DNA of 64,000 bases, from positions 1 to 64,000 of the forward strand of contig JAMKCH010041356.1 of assembly GCA_023653785.1 (NCBI GenBank), given 5' to 3'. This document shows, one piece after another, positions 1-11,789 of this stretch (the stretch's first letter is position 1; every line of letters begins with the position of its first letter). The notes under the pieces are model-generated. The model did not search any database, had not been told where the DNA came from, and was given only the letters and a program-made list of their open reading frames with translations. Source of the DNA: Ophioderma brevispina (lineage: Eukaryota; Echinodermata; Ophiuroidea; Amphilepidida; Ophiodermatidae). Both the position numbers and the translations under genes were made by a program.

Positions 1-1528
1 AAGTTTATACTACCCACTGCCCCATAATTCTCTAATAATGACCATGAATCATTTGAATTGCAATGCATCGCGATGCCTTTACCCAGTGGGCACACAAATT
101 GTTATTTGAGCATGTCAAAAACGGTCAAAATTTTTTGAAATTTATTTGAAAATGCCAAATGCTTTTGACGTGATTCCTGGCCTAGCTTATATTTGTATTT
201 TCAAAACGACAACTTTCAACTCTCAACTCTGTTTTCAATGGTCTGAAAGGAACGTGCACTTAAACGCTGTGCCTCTGGGTAGTGTGTTACACAGTCCTTT
301 ACCCCAACCCCATGGATGTAGGACGTGGCTAAATAATATGAAAATAGTTGGGTTAAATTGAGATATGAACTGAAGAGGAAACTAGAAATTTGACAACTTC
401 CAATTGAAACTAGGGCCCGGGGGGGAGGGCACTTACCTACATGGCAGGACGGATATGCAGAGTCCAAGACACCCCCAGTCGCGCCTCTTGTGCAGTTCCT
501 TTAGATAGACCCCCCCCCCCTCCCCCACATATTCACAGTGTGAAATTTACATGCATAGGCTAATTTGTAACATTGCTGTAATAACATTGATATCAGACTC
601 GGGTACATTTGGGGCCTTTGACAGTCGACTCAAATTCTATGGTTTCAACCTCCAATTACATTCTAATGAACTAGCTAAAATTGTTATATGTTACCGAATT
701 AACAAAGTTGGGATTTTCATGGTACCATGCACGTGCATGGAGAACAAAAGTTGCAAAGAGAGACAGTTACCATGCACCTCGGTAATTCAAAGCCCTTCTG
801 GGGGCCGGCTTGTATTCAATGGTTGATATGATGCGTGAACAAAAAAATGTGTAAAATGGTCCTTTTTTTCCAAGAGGCGATGTACGGGCGTACATTAATT
901 AGGGTTGTCAAAAAGCAAACTATGGAAAAGGTTTGATTTCTACCCTGAAATGGTGATTACGTGTTTAGGGTATATCTACGCACATTAAGCATGCAGAGAT
1001 CAAATTCATAAAAAATATTGTACATCAGGAGAGTAAAGCAAAGCAAGATAAAAGAGGGTATATCTTAACGATACCATGCATTGTTACTTGTTTAGGGTAT
1101 CAATAACCAAAATACCGGTATACGGTAAATGTTTTTTTTAGTGAAATTCTTGTTTAGGGTTGCATTTTTGTCAGTCCCATGTTCACGCATCAGATCCAAC
1201 TCCCTTTGAATACAGTTGTGCCCCCCCATGAGTTGATGTTCTGGGTCTTTGGAATTATAGTTGAAAATTGTTTAAAACATTATTTCCGCTGCAGAAATGA
1301 TTGTCATTTTATAAAATATCTACTTCCACTCTCACTAATGAAAGTCCAACTGTCAAATAATTCAAAGATTCATTCAGAAATGAAGTTGCACTAAGCATGA
1401 TCAAATTAAAGTGATGTTGAACTATAGCACCATTGATACTCCTTGTTTCATCATTTCTGTTGTTGCTCAATTCCGTGTTTTTTATTACTACTACTACAAA
1501 CCCCATCTTTAACAAATTCTATTTTCAG
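1..1528. other. non-coding AT-rich DNA
   Basis: No recognisable gene. The open frames here are short and lack any family motif. There is a G run near 419-427 and a C-rich run near 510-527. The ten-base word TGTTTAGGGT occurs exactly three times, at 962, 1089 and 1151. A pyrimidine-rich stretch ends in TTTTCAG at 1522-1528 and forms the likely splice acceptor of the ankyrin exon that follows. Confidence 0.6.
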
Positions 1529-1624
1529 AATGGACAAAGTGGGCTGATTTGGGCAAGTAGTCAGGGTCATCTAGACACCGTCAAACTCCTCATCAATCTC
1601 AGCAGCACTGGACTGAAAGACCAT
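1529..1624 (+). CDS. single ankyrin-repeat exon (partial gene)
   Basis: The translation from 1529 gives NGQSGLIWASSQGHLDTVKL followed by LIN. This fits an ankyrin repeat: G-x-(S/T)-x-L-x-x-A-(S/A)-x-x-G-H-L-(D/E)-x-V-x-x-L-(L/I). Ankyrin repeats are ~33-residue helix-turn-helix protein-binding modules. The exon is bounded by a TTTTCAG acceptor at 1522-1528. A plausible donor (CAT|GTCAGT) lies at 1625, giving 32 codons, about one repeat, as in genes where each repeat is one exon. Beyond it the frame runs into a CT-rich tract that is clearly not protein. No neighbouring repeat exon was found within several kb, so this may be an edge exon with large introns or an isolated pseudo-exon. The repeat assignment is firm; membership of a working gene is inferred. 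Confidence 0.55.
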
Positions 1625-1654
1625 GTCAGTGTTTTAAAAACCACTGTTGTCATA

Positions 1655-1790
1655 AATGAATATTTCTTCTTCTCTCCTCTTTTTCTCTTGTTTTCCTCTT
1701 CTATTTCTCTCCTTCCCATCTCTCTTGCTCCTCTTGCCTCTCTATTTCCTCTTGCCTCTTCCCCTCCTCTCCCCTCTCTTTCTTCTGGAA
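1655..1790 (+). repeat. pyrimidine-rich (CT) low-complexity tract
   Basis: A run of irregular CTCTTTTCCTCT-type sequence. It makes artificial Ser/Leu/Phe-rich frames on + and Arg/Glu-rich frames on -. A second tract of the same kind lies at 2270-2356. Confidence 0.85.
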
Positions 1791-2269
1791 TCACAACCAC
1801 TAATACTCCCCAAAGGCTCGTTTACAAAAGGAACCTCTCACCACACGTATCCGATTTCTTTCTCGGCTTAAAGCGACTGGTTTCTTCACTGAATTTTTTT
1901 TTGGAAGATTGCACCACTACCGTCTTCCACAAAATGAAACAGTACCTATAGAAGGTCTGATTTTTTTTTGCGACAGAGCTAATCGAAAGATTTGTCATGT
2001 TTCAAACGTTCACCGCCTATTTGAGTGTTACTAGAAACTAACATTGTACAGTTTCCCCAACCCTCAGAATTATGCAAAAAATGGCACAGACAAAATATGT
2101 ACCACCCAAATGGTTTGTTACTAGTCCAACCATTATGATTAATTTCAATTTCTTTAAAAGACACAACTCATCAACATTTTTTTTTTTTACTCTTCATTTA
2201 GGTCAAGGGCCATATTTGGGACGCAACACTGTCTCGGCACGGACGTCGTCTGCTACACCTAGTTTATTT

Positions 2270-2356
2270 ATGGTGTTATTCCTTCTCTCGCCTCTTTATC
2301 TCCTCTTCCCTCTTTCTCTGTCTTACCTTCTGCTCCTTTCCCTTTCTTTCTCTTAG
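2270..2356 (+). repeat. second pyrimidine-rich tract
   Basis: Irregular CT-rich sequence like that at 1655-1790, ending in TTTCTCTTAG, which looks like a splice acceptor. No protein motif follows it. Confidence 0.75.
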
Positions 2357-2479
2357 GTCAATTGCCAAAATTGGCTTCGTCTTCTTAACGTATCCTCAAG
2401 TCATTGGTATGGCTTGAGGTGGTGTCCTAGGATTTATTAAACTGAGTAATCTGATCTGGGGACGCGTGTATCCATGATT

Positions 2480-2860
2480 GGGACCGCTCCTGACAATGGC
2501 CCACATTTTGAGACGGGGTGGATTTGGGAACAGTCAGAGTTTTCACTCTACTCCTTATTCACACTGGGCTGCGGAGTCCTTTAACATTGTAAATCTCCTG
2601 TCCATGGACGACGGCATTAAACATCCCCTCCGAAGGACGGGATGCTTTTCATGATTCATTGCCCAATCCAATTGTAACCAATGTAGGAGAGCATTGTCTT
2701 ATTTAAATCAATAGCTAACAGATTAAATCCAGAATTGAGTGACACACCAATACATCCAGCAAGGTACGCCCCTGCCTTATTCGAACCTGGGGACTTGTTG
2801 GAAAATTTGCGCCACATGCACGCCACCCTAACTGCTAGGCCATGCTCTCCACAAATTACC
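2480..2860 (-). mobile_element. tRNA-derived SINE, minus strand
   Basis: Read on the minus strand, 2855 to 2764 resembles a tRNA gene promoter. A box-A-like TGGCCTAGCAGTTAGG (about 2842-2827) is followed by box-B-like AGGTTCGAATAAGG (about 2789-2776). Downstream on the minus strand (2650-2590) lies a segment including CGTCCTTCGGAGGGGATG, a type of SINE body common in marine invertebrates. RNA polymerase III would transcribe such an element and a partner LINE would mobilise it. The body boundary near 2480 is approximate and no terminal repeat or target duplication was defined. The spacing between boxes is longer than in a functional tRNA, so this is not a tRNA gene. Confidence 0.6.
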
Positions 2861-3119
2861 TCTTTATGGAGTGGGTCATATGGGGTTTCCAGATAAGAGG
2901 AGAATGCAGTCCTATGGCTCGTTGAGTCATTCTGGAAGATGCTAGAATGCTTCTTTGTACCAGAAAATGAAATGTTCCATGCATTGGGTTTTAGTGTTAG
3001 TATGTCCAAGGTCATCTCGATTTGAATTATTGTTGAAAGCTAAAATGCTTCTTGCACAGAATCCACATGGCATGTGCAAGCCTTCCAAATTATGGAATGG
3101 GTCTTGTTGAGAGTTACTA

Positions 3120-3385
3120 CTATTTTTCCTCATTTACCCTGTAATCTTAGAGCCAAGGATGTTTTGGTTGGAGTATTAGCGAAAATGTGCCCCATTTGGT
3201 CGACCAATTTGTTATTTTACCCAGTACGGGCTATGGCTACAAAATCACGGTTTTAGCTCTCACATCAAATTGGATGAAATAGTTGGCGCCAGCGCCAAAC
3301 TTTACAGATGGGATTTTGGAGTGGAGCCAATCAATCAAGATGACAACTTCAAATCGGGGGTGGCCATTCCCCGTTAATTTTTGTA
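3120..3385 (+). repeat. dispersed repeat D1, copy 1
   Basis: Shares a block with 18897-19260 (+) and 43558-43783 (-). Common words include GGTCGACCAAT, TACAAAATCA and ACAGATGGG. No coding content was seen. The family is probably a decayed non-autonomous transposon; this copy is the most diverged. Confidence 0.7.
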
Positions 3386-3445
3386 TCTTGTAATGCACTG
3401 TGTTCTCTGTAGAGTACCATATAAATGCATTATGATATCCTTCTG
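3385..3445 (+). repeat. SINE-like 3' tail fragment
   Basis: The sequence around GTAGAGTACCATATAAATGC resembles the tail of the SINE at 32505-32862 (GTAGAGCGCTATATTAAATG). No tRNA-like head is visible upstream, so this is a fragment at best. Confidence 0.4.
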
Positions 3446-3689
3446 CAAAGTTAAGTTTTACTCGCCTCCCAATGTATTTATTAGCTGATTAAAGCTTAAG
3501 TCTCTTTTACATTCATGTCGTTTTAATATATGGGCAAATGCTTCCTAATCCCCATGTCAACTTAATTCAAAGATATTATGAGTGAATTTTAAAATTTATA
3601 TGGAATGTAGTAAAACCGGCAAAAATAAAACGCATCAGTAGGTCAGATTCAATTCAAGATAGAATTTGGTGTGTGAAACTTCCCCACGT

Positions 3690-5545
3690 TGAGTCCATTT
3701 GAATGCTAAAGGTGGCGTGGTTAAAGGAAGAGTTCAAAGTGGTGAACAGATATGGGTAAAAACGGTTCCATATCTGAAACAGAGCGCCTCACTAAATGTG
3801 ATTATATCAATTTGGTTAAGGAACGGTTTTTTTTTATTCTGTCAAATGCAATATAAACAATTTTGGCACGATGTTTTAAATGCTTGGGCTATAGTTACAT
3901 CCAAAACTATAACTTGCGACCTTAACTTAGACTATAATTGTATCGCAAAGAATTACTTATGGTGGAATGATAAATTAAAAATTGGAAATAAAGTCTGGTT
4001 AATACACACATGGGAGGAATAAAGGTATCTATTTGTGAATGACTTGTTAAATATTGATGGTAAAATTATGTCTTTTGATCAATTCGTGCAGCTTAGATCA
4101 TCTAACACAATCATTTAGAGTTTCAAGGGAATGGTAAATTGTGTAAAAAGTCATTGGAAAGTATTGGTTAAAAATAGCACGCTTTTGGTGTCATTCGGCG
4201 TTTGTTGTAGAACTGTTAAATATAAAGGAAAGGGTGTAAGATTATATAAACTAATTTAAAAAACGTAAGCTGGGGACAACAAAAACACCAAACAAAAAAT
4301 GGCAAAGGGAAACTTGACACTACAGTTGACATTGCAACGATGACAAGAGATTTAGCTTACGTTCAAAGAACTAAGGATGATATTCAAAGTTGCAGTAATT
4401 TCAGTATCGCATTCTAATAGAGAATGGGAACAAAATAGCTCTACATCAAAGGGAATCTGAGAGATAATGACCTATGTACTTTTCTGTGACAGGGAAAGAG
4501 AAAACTAACTTGTTATGTGTTCTATTGCAATGTCGATCTGTGGTGCAATTTTGGGAAAGCTTCAAACAATATTGGAAACCAAAACACGTTATACAAAAGA
4601 CAAAATTGTTTTATCGGCTCGCATGATAATCTTTAGTTTGAAAGGTGACAACGCTCTAATAACGTAATACTTTTGCTTGCTAAATTCACATCTTAGAGCA
4701 AGATCGGCCAAAAAATCAAAAAACCAAATATTTATGTTTCCTACTTGAATTAAAAAATATATTCAAATACAAAATGATTATTGCGTTGTGAAAGAAACAA
4801 CAACCTTTTTGGAAGTGGGGGATACTGGAAGCAGATTGCTCTTAACTCCTGGTTCCTTACATTGCTGCTTTAACTAATAATTCTGAGAGTATCTGATGTT
4901 ATCTATATAATATTGTTTAGTATATTTTGGGTGTAATGATAGAAGCCAATGCAAACAGGAGTACAAACCACTGCCTTCCTTTAAACCGATTGTTTTTATT
5001 TTCGAGCTAAACACTCCGGCCTTTGTTTGTGATTGTTGGTTTTGGCCAAACAAATCCATCGGCTTATTGTCCATAAGTACATGCACTCATGCATATCTAA
5101 TTATGATAGACCCGATTGATTCGGGCATTAAGTTAACCATGATTTCTTTCCGATGAAGATTTAGCTAATTTAGCTCATTTAAGTTTGCAGAAATAAATTG
5201 CTTTTTGATATTTTCAAGGGGACCATTAGGGTACACAAACATACGCTATGTTTTGAGGTATTGAGATAACTTTTTACTTGTACGAATAATCCTTGTTAAA
5301 AGTCCGTTAATGAACTCATGTACATTGTACGTTAAAGTTGTTGTTGTTCTGTTTGGTTTGTACTTTGTGAAACGGCTCCTTTAATGTATTTGTACATATG
5401 TTAATTTTGTTTTGTTGTTTAATGCTTAAACAGTTTGATATGCTGAATGGTATGTTGTAATAACTTTTGCTTGCCTTGGAAATAAAAAAAACCAAAAAAA
5501 AAAAACTAAAAAACACTTTAAAAAAAAAAAAAAAAAAAAAAACTT
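3690..5545 (+). mobile_element. L1/Tx1-like LINE, C-terminal half of ORF2 plus 3' tail (decayed)
   Basis: Translations in shifting frames match the part of ORF2 after the reverse transcriptase in L1/Tx1-group elements. FWHDVLNAWAIV lies near 3861. LWWNDKLKIGNKVW (near 3957) and VNDLLNIDGKIMSFDQF (near 4036) then follow. A cysteine-type RDNDLCTF..CDREKEN block is at about 4460-4500, then an ARSAKKS and KKYIQIQ stretch at about 4690-4770. Stops and frameshifts fall throughout 4010-4800. The endonuclease and catalytic reverse transcriptase are missing, as expected for 5' truncation. An AATAAA at 5481 sits just before A-rich sequence to about 5542, the likely 3' end. LINEs copy themselves by target-primed reverse transcription; this copy cannot encode that activity. 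The clade is inferred from the C-terminal motifs. Confidence 0.75.
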
Positions 5546-7290
5546 AAAGCCCCCCCCCCCAAAAAAATGCAAAGGGCTAAAAAAGGGCAAAAAATATGGC
5601 TTTACGTGTTGTTTTGGTCGAAAAAAAGGTTAAAATTTCGGTAGAAAGTATCATCTTGCCAAATTTCGCCCCCCCCCGCGTGAATCTGGGGTAAAAAGTC
5701 ATCCCCCTAAACAAATCCGGTTACCGCCTGACTCTACATTTTTAATCATTTATAACGTTATTGTGTACATTTGACTTCTTTCAAATTACCTTTTGCTGAA
5801 CACCCCCCCCCCCCATTTTTACAATGTTCCTCATTCCCAGCGGTTGCACCTAAATATTATGATCTCAGCATCTTCAAACGATTAGAAAAACATCGTCAAA
5901 CATTCTACCCTAAAACAGTATGCATCACATTTCTAAACGTATTTATTTTTGTATTGCACTACCATGAACAGTTTTCATATTTTTTCATATGTTGTCGTAG
6001 TATAGATTTTCTCACATGTTTGCTGCGCTTTTGGCTGAAATTGCCAAAATTGGTTAAAAAAACCTTCCCAGTATGCCCCGCGCCACTTTCCGGAAGAGCC
6101 TTCCCGCCTGCTAAGAGGGCCAATTATCGCAGACATAAGGCATAAATTGGAACGTGGGGTGGATTAAATAACAAAAGGCGGCAACGTTAATAGGGGTGTT
6201 GAAACTCGGGTGTTGTTTGTCCTCCTCTCTTTAGGGGTCCATGGTATACTCAAATGAGTATTATCGAAAATTGATAATTTGCGCATGGAATTTCTCCTCG
6301 CTCCCCCCCCCCCCAACCATTGAGTGAAATGTGTGCAGGTGTGTATTGCAATGGGTTTTTGTCCGGTGTTTAGCGAGAAGTCATGTAAAGCCCTGTGGTC
6401 CCGTGTATTCGGGGGGGAGTCATCATTTACTGAATAACGTTAAAAAAACAAGTTGCAGACCTTATCGAAAGAGTAGGGTACCAATCATATTTCTAGCATA
6501 ATGTTTTTAAACAGCCACGTTTGTGGTTCGCCCATAGGGCGTAAGTCCCGGGGGGATGGGGGATATATCCCCCTCACCCCCACCCCCAATATTTGACGAG
6601 GGGATGGGTCAATAGACCCACCCCCCCCCCATGTGATGCCCCGTTCGTGTGTTTTTTTTGACCAAAAATAACCTCATATTTTGACAGAGTCAGTAATGGC
6701 TTAAAAAATGTTAAATTTCGCATTTTTTTCTATTACAATTAACTGTAACAATTTTTTTAGCTTCTAAATGGCCATTTTAGCGCGCTTCGCACGCAACATG
6801 TGCTGTTAGGACCGTTTCAGCAAATTGTTTCATTCATAAATTATTTTCACAACCCCCCCCCCCTGTCAAAAAGAAAATTAAGCCACTGGGTTCGCCAATG
6901 CCTTCTTTTTTAGTATAAACGTCCGCCAAGAGATGGCGCTATACCGTGATGCGACAACAATTCAGACGGGATCGGACATACTTTCCTAATTATTGCGGAT
7001 TTTTAGTTAATTCTAACGAGTTCAACAGAACATGATCACGACAAAAGGGGAAGTTAATCTACGCATTGTGGAAAGATTACTCATATGGACTTGAAGATTT
7101 TTACTCACTAATTAGTGGTAATAGCCCGGGTAAAAGCCTTAATTATTCCTATGGACCTTTTTAAAAAACATAGACTCAAATTCAAAAGTCCATTACAGGT
7201 CTATTTTGAAACTGATATCGTGTTATTTCATCCTTTTGACACAGGGCGCGGAGGATACATTTACGAAAACAAGTTACATCTCTACCCATT
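5546..7290. other. non-coding DNA with recurrent poly-C runs
   Basis: No gene was recognised. C homopolymers of 7-13 bases recur at about 5550, 5671, 5802, 6302, 6618 and 6852, nearly always C on the given strand. The stretch 6519-6900 has the look of a degraded repetitive element: a G/C palindrome, a GCGCGCTTCGCACGC segment and a C-run before CCACTGGG. The frame at 5771-6145 has no family resemblance. Confidence 0.6.
6558..6573. repeat. perfect 16-bp palindrome in C/G-rich context
   Basis: GGGGGATATATCCCCC reads the same on both strands. It is flanked by GGGGGGAT on the left and CTCACCCCCACCCCC on the right, so stem-loop or quadruplex forms are possible. It is probably part of a dispersed repeat. 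Confidence 0.8.
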
Positions 7291-7298
7291 ATAATATT

Positions 7299-7646
7299 TC
7301 AGACCATAATAACTCTGACCGGTAGTAGAATAGAAATATCTAAACATATATAAAGGAAAAAAAAGGAGAACAATAATATATAAGTGTCAAGGTTGAAACT
7401 GGGGTTGTATTGGATCCTCCCATCAATACGGTATTCTCTGCCACCGTACCTCGCCGTCATACTCGACCATGGGCGCACTTCCCGATCAATCCATCCTGCC
7501 ATAGGAACAAAAACATCAAGGTATGCAACTAAAACTGGCACACTTGTTGAAAGACAAGAAGTGTCAGAGGAAACGATGATGTTGGTAACCCTTGTACAGT
7601 AAGGCCCAACAAGAGAGATGGCAGTGTTGGGAGACGGCAATGCCAA
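7299..7646 (-). other. uncharacterised open frame, 115 codons
   Basis: The minus-strand frame is open from an ATG at 7646. The first ~75 residues have mixed composition (VPMAGWIDREVRPW and similar). The end is hydrophobic and comes from AT-rich DNA that is probably non-coding. A second minus frame over the same bases includes PMVEYDGEVRWQ but is broken by stops. No domain could be assigned in either frame. It could be a diverged exon or chance. Confidence 0.15.
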
Positions 7647-10600
7647 TGGACATTAGGAGGAAAAGCTCCTATACTTCCTGGTCTACCAGAAATGCGAAAA
7701 TTTACTTAAACACTTAACAGCATAATGTCATAGCCTATGCCTATGTGCTCTGTGATACAATATGATGCATATTCAACTGTTGCCAGTACTCATACGATCA
7801 GGAAGGTATATACCTGACGGAGACATGACACAGTCCTTTAGGAGGATGACAAACAAATCAAAACTGGCACAGCCTTAAGTAGACAGGGCACTCACTATGA
7901 CAATGTCTTCTTTGCTGGTCTTCATCTTTAAGATTATTTCCAGAGTTACTTAATTCTTTTATCGCCATTGAACTTTTCTCCTTAAGTTTTGATAGTTGTA
8001 ATACAGGACAGTTTTAAAATACAATGCATTTCTGAGCGCAATGCACCATGGGAGTGATTTAAACCTCAAACTAATGTATGTACCGATTGTAAACAGGTTA
8101 CGGACCAGATTCCGAGCTTAAAAATTTCTCATATATCAAACAAATAAATACTATTCCAGTGTGCATATCATAAAACATATATCCTTAACTATTAATGACA
8201 GGTACGCGGTGGTAGGTTTGTTTCTCACGAGACCTTTATGAAAACTTGGAAAACGCGGAGACCTTTATGGAAATCCGAGAAAGAGCAATAAATAATCAAT
8301 AGAAAACCAAAGTGATCTACAAAACGGAGCGCTAATCTTGAATAAATGCTTCCAAATGTTCGAAACAAAATTACACGAAGCCATATAAGTCACATGGAAT
8401 CTCAGATATTCCAAGTAGTTACAGGACAATGCGTGTGTCGGTGTTTTTATTACAGTTAAATGAATTTTAACAACATTGGCCAGCATAAATTTTTTGTTTT
8501 TTTTTGTTTTCCCCCCCAGGAACAGTTTGGGATGCAAAAAGTACTCCAACAGTCCGTCTGTCCACTTTAAGGACCACAAAATTGGATCTCGTTTTGATCC
8601 CCAAACTTTTGATACCCAAACTTGGAAGACAGCAGGACGATTTAGGTTTTAGGATGGCGTGGTACCAAAATGTAAATAAAAATCAGAGCAAAATGCTTTG
8701 GGCAAAGCTCTCCTGTGTGCAATACTGTTTAATACTCCCAGCTAGTTACCTCATAGCTACATTACATCAATATTTCTAATTAATGGCTCCAATAGGAAGT
8801 AGACTTGTGAACTCTCATACTGGGAATTACCAATTTTGCAACATAATTTGATCATACCTGGAAAAACCCTGGCTATTTATAGCAGCTCTCTTCATGCAAA
8901 CAGACAGATGCCTTTTAATTTGATATTAGGGGAATTCAATTTTCTATTCCATGTGCTAACAAGTTTTGGTTGATGATCCAAGAAATCACCCTAAAAAGTG
9001 CATAAATAGATAAAATAATTTAATCAATAAATGAGGACACTTTTTTGCCATGGTTGTGGAGTACAATGACACAATTTTGCTTTAAAAATTATTCAATATT
9101 CATGTCTTATTCATGTATGGGAAGAGTTCAATTTACTTACTTTTGATTAGGCAAACAAAAATCAAGTTTTTTTTTCCAGTAGGTAGTCCAAAAACCTAAA
9201 TGCGAAATGCGCTATTTAGATATTTCTTATTTTTTTAAAGGATGTTTTTCGCCAGAAATGGTCAAATCGGCCAAATGGCAAGTAAAAACAGTTGCCAAAT
9301 TATTTTGACTGTCAAATATTCGTTTATATAACAAAATAGCCTTTAGGCTCTTTCATATTTTTAACACAATGAAATTTTCTATCTCTGAAACAAATGGCTC
9401 CAAAACCAAAATGCGCGCGGGCTACTGGAAACTTTGTGTGGGCGTGGGGTGTGGGTGTGTGTATGTGTGTGTGTGTGTGTTTTCCTTAATCTTGCACCTT
9501 TGTAAAATAAAAATAATAAAAGAGTTAATTTATCTCTTTTTCAGTTTAGTGGTGACCCGATCATTGCATATTCAAATGATGATTTTCCCTAGAGAGAAGC
9601 AAAATGACCATGAACTGTGTGTTGAGCTGGTGTAACGACCATATTTGGGGACGTTTTTGTTAATAACATCAAAAAGAAACTTACTCGGGTAATGATGAAA
9701 AACGAACATTCTTTCTGACGACGTCAGTGGGAGACGAGGGGACAATGGGTTACACACCTTTAAGTTTATGTTCATTACTTATGATACCGCTCCAGGAAAT
9801 GTGGGATTATGGAATGTTTACTAAGGGTTTTCTCGAAAGGAAGACATTTGACTTTGGCATCTTTTTACATACCTCAAGTTTATTTTAAGAGTGGGGACAG
9901 GGACATTTGGATTTTTACCCCTGATGACAACTGTAAGTCAAAGGTATGACACAGGGCGTCTGCTGTAGAACAATACAAAGTTGTTTGATCAGGTAAAAGC
10001 GAAACAACTGTTACTCTTCAATTCACAAAGAATTTCAAAACTCACAAAAAAGGATTTTAATTTGCTTATCTGTATCTGAGACTAGGTTTAAATTTTTGCA
10101 AGGTTAAAATGTCAAAGTCAACGTTTCTAGGTAAAATTCGAAACAACTTTGATGTCGCTCAAACAGTCAAAATTCAATATTTATGTAAAATAGCTTAAAT
10201 ATGCAGAATGTATCTTTTAGGCGAAATATAACATATGTTGCAATTACTTCACAGGACAGCGCCTGTCTTCGGTTACATGATATGGCTGCTGTACATGCAA
10301 ACTGGGACTTTATAGTTCCACATCGTCGTAAACCGCTATAAGAAAACATCTATATCAAACTATTTTGAATAGTAATGTAAATAAGACAAAACCAATCTGC
10401 GATCATTTGATTAAATGCGGGCTAGTTTGTATTCTCCTTAGGTTTGTAACTCGAAAATTAGACATCGCAGATACGCAAACTCTACTTTTTTCGGGATCTT
10501 TTATTACCTGAGTGGAATATGTAGTACAGTTGTAACAAGATTTCAAACAACTTTGATTCTGACCTCTGTATACAATGACACGTCTAGGGTCTCAGAGGTC

Positions 10601-11785
10601 AAAAGGTCTTCAATCTTAAAATAAAGTTGCACAATAATTATTCACATATAATTTAAATGGCATCACTCTAAACCCTGGAATACGAATGTTTCGAGACTCG
10701 CGAAAACTAAACTCTAGACAATAGAAAACCTCGCTAGTACTCCCCTTCGCGATACATGTTTAAACCTCTTTATAGACGAAAATATCCTATTCATATTTTC
10801 GTCGACAAACCCTTGTTTACAAAATCAACAACTTCGTTATGAATTGTAAACTTTGGCTGTTAGTTATTGTATTATGATGCTCGTTGTTATTGTATCATGG
10901 AATTTATTTTGATTTTTTTTTTTCACCTCTTATATACCATAGCCATTAAAATCGGAACGATAACGGTAGCAAGAGCAGAACGTTGTCTAAATGTAATAAA
11001 TGTGGGGGAGGGATGATCTTTGATTTTTGCGATATGTAAGTACGATTTTAATGACCGTGGGTATATAGCTTTAAGCGTGAGACGACACGTGATGCGTGAG
11101 GGGTACAATTATCATGCCTGCATGCAGTCTACAAATATTATGGCTATCAGTCATTTTTGTTCTATAGAATCTCAAGCGATTTTATTGAACTCATAATTAT
11201 ATTCATTTCGTCGTATGGTGCTTTTAACTGTACGTTGAAATACATTTGAGTGATGGTCTCTTTCTTTCGTGTTTTTATTGGTTTGTCGAATGGTGATTGA
11301 TACTTCTGATATGAAATTATGTTATATTATGGTAAGTAGATGCCATCAACATGCCTATGTAGGGCATAATGTCGATATTTATGTCGGACCAAACATTGTA
11401 TCAGAATTTTGGTGAGCAATGTTTCAAAAATGTTTATATAACATGGTAAATGTCAAGTGTGAGAAAGGTTTGCTGAAAATATTTCTCTTGAAACCATTTC
11501 ACCTAAAACGTCTTGTTGAAAACGTCCTTGATGTAAAACGTTTAAGTTTTTTGTTTGATGTTGTTTTGTTCGTTCTTTGTTGTTTGTTTTCTTTTGGATT
11601 GTCTTGTTTTTGTTTTTATTTTTTGTGTTGTTTATTTGTTTGGATTGTTTGAGTCATGGTTCGTCTCGTATAGTGTATGGTCTCTAGATTATATTGAGAC
11701 CATAGATTTAGCCAGGACCCACAAAGCGATATCATTCGAGATTAATCTGATACAGTGATTTGCGCCATGTGATAGTTTTTACTAC
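7647..11785. other. non-coding DNA, no gene recognised
   Basis: AT-rich sequence with only short random frames. A polypyrimidine run ending in CAG lies at about 8490-8518 and could act as a splice acceptor, but the following frame (to 8779) shows no domain. A GT microsatellite lies at 9455-9480. Between 9880 and 11785 there is nothing beyond T-rich stretches. Confidence 0.6.
9455..9480 (+). repeat. (GT)n microsatellite
   Basis: Near-pure GT dinucleotide run with one TA interruption. It accounts for the Val/Cys-rich frame spanning it. Confidence 0.95.
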
Positions 11786-11789
11786 TTTT

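Noticed and set aside
962..1160. Interstitial telomere repeats (TTAGGG)
   Set aside because: The TTAGGG cores are isolated and not in tandem.
1433..1951. 172-codon frame taken as one protein
   Set aside because: Only the ankyrin part (1529-1624) is protein-like. The rest is translated pyrimidine-rich DNA and intron-like sequence.
7299..7646. Possible receptor exon (ligand-binding or Cys-loop type) on -
   Set aside because: Resemblance is limited to a few residues in two different frames, one of them with stops. Not enough for a family call.
9369..9635. 88-codon frame with Val/Cys repeats
   Set aside because: It is driven by the GT microsatellite and matches no family.
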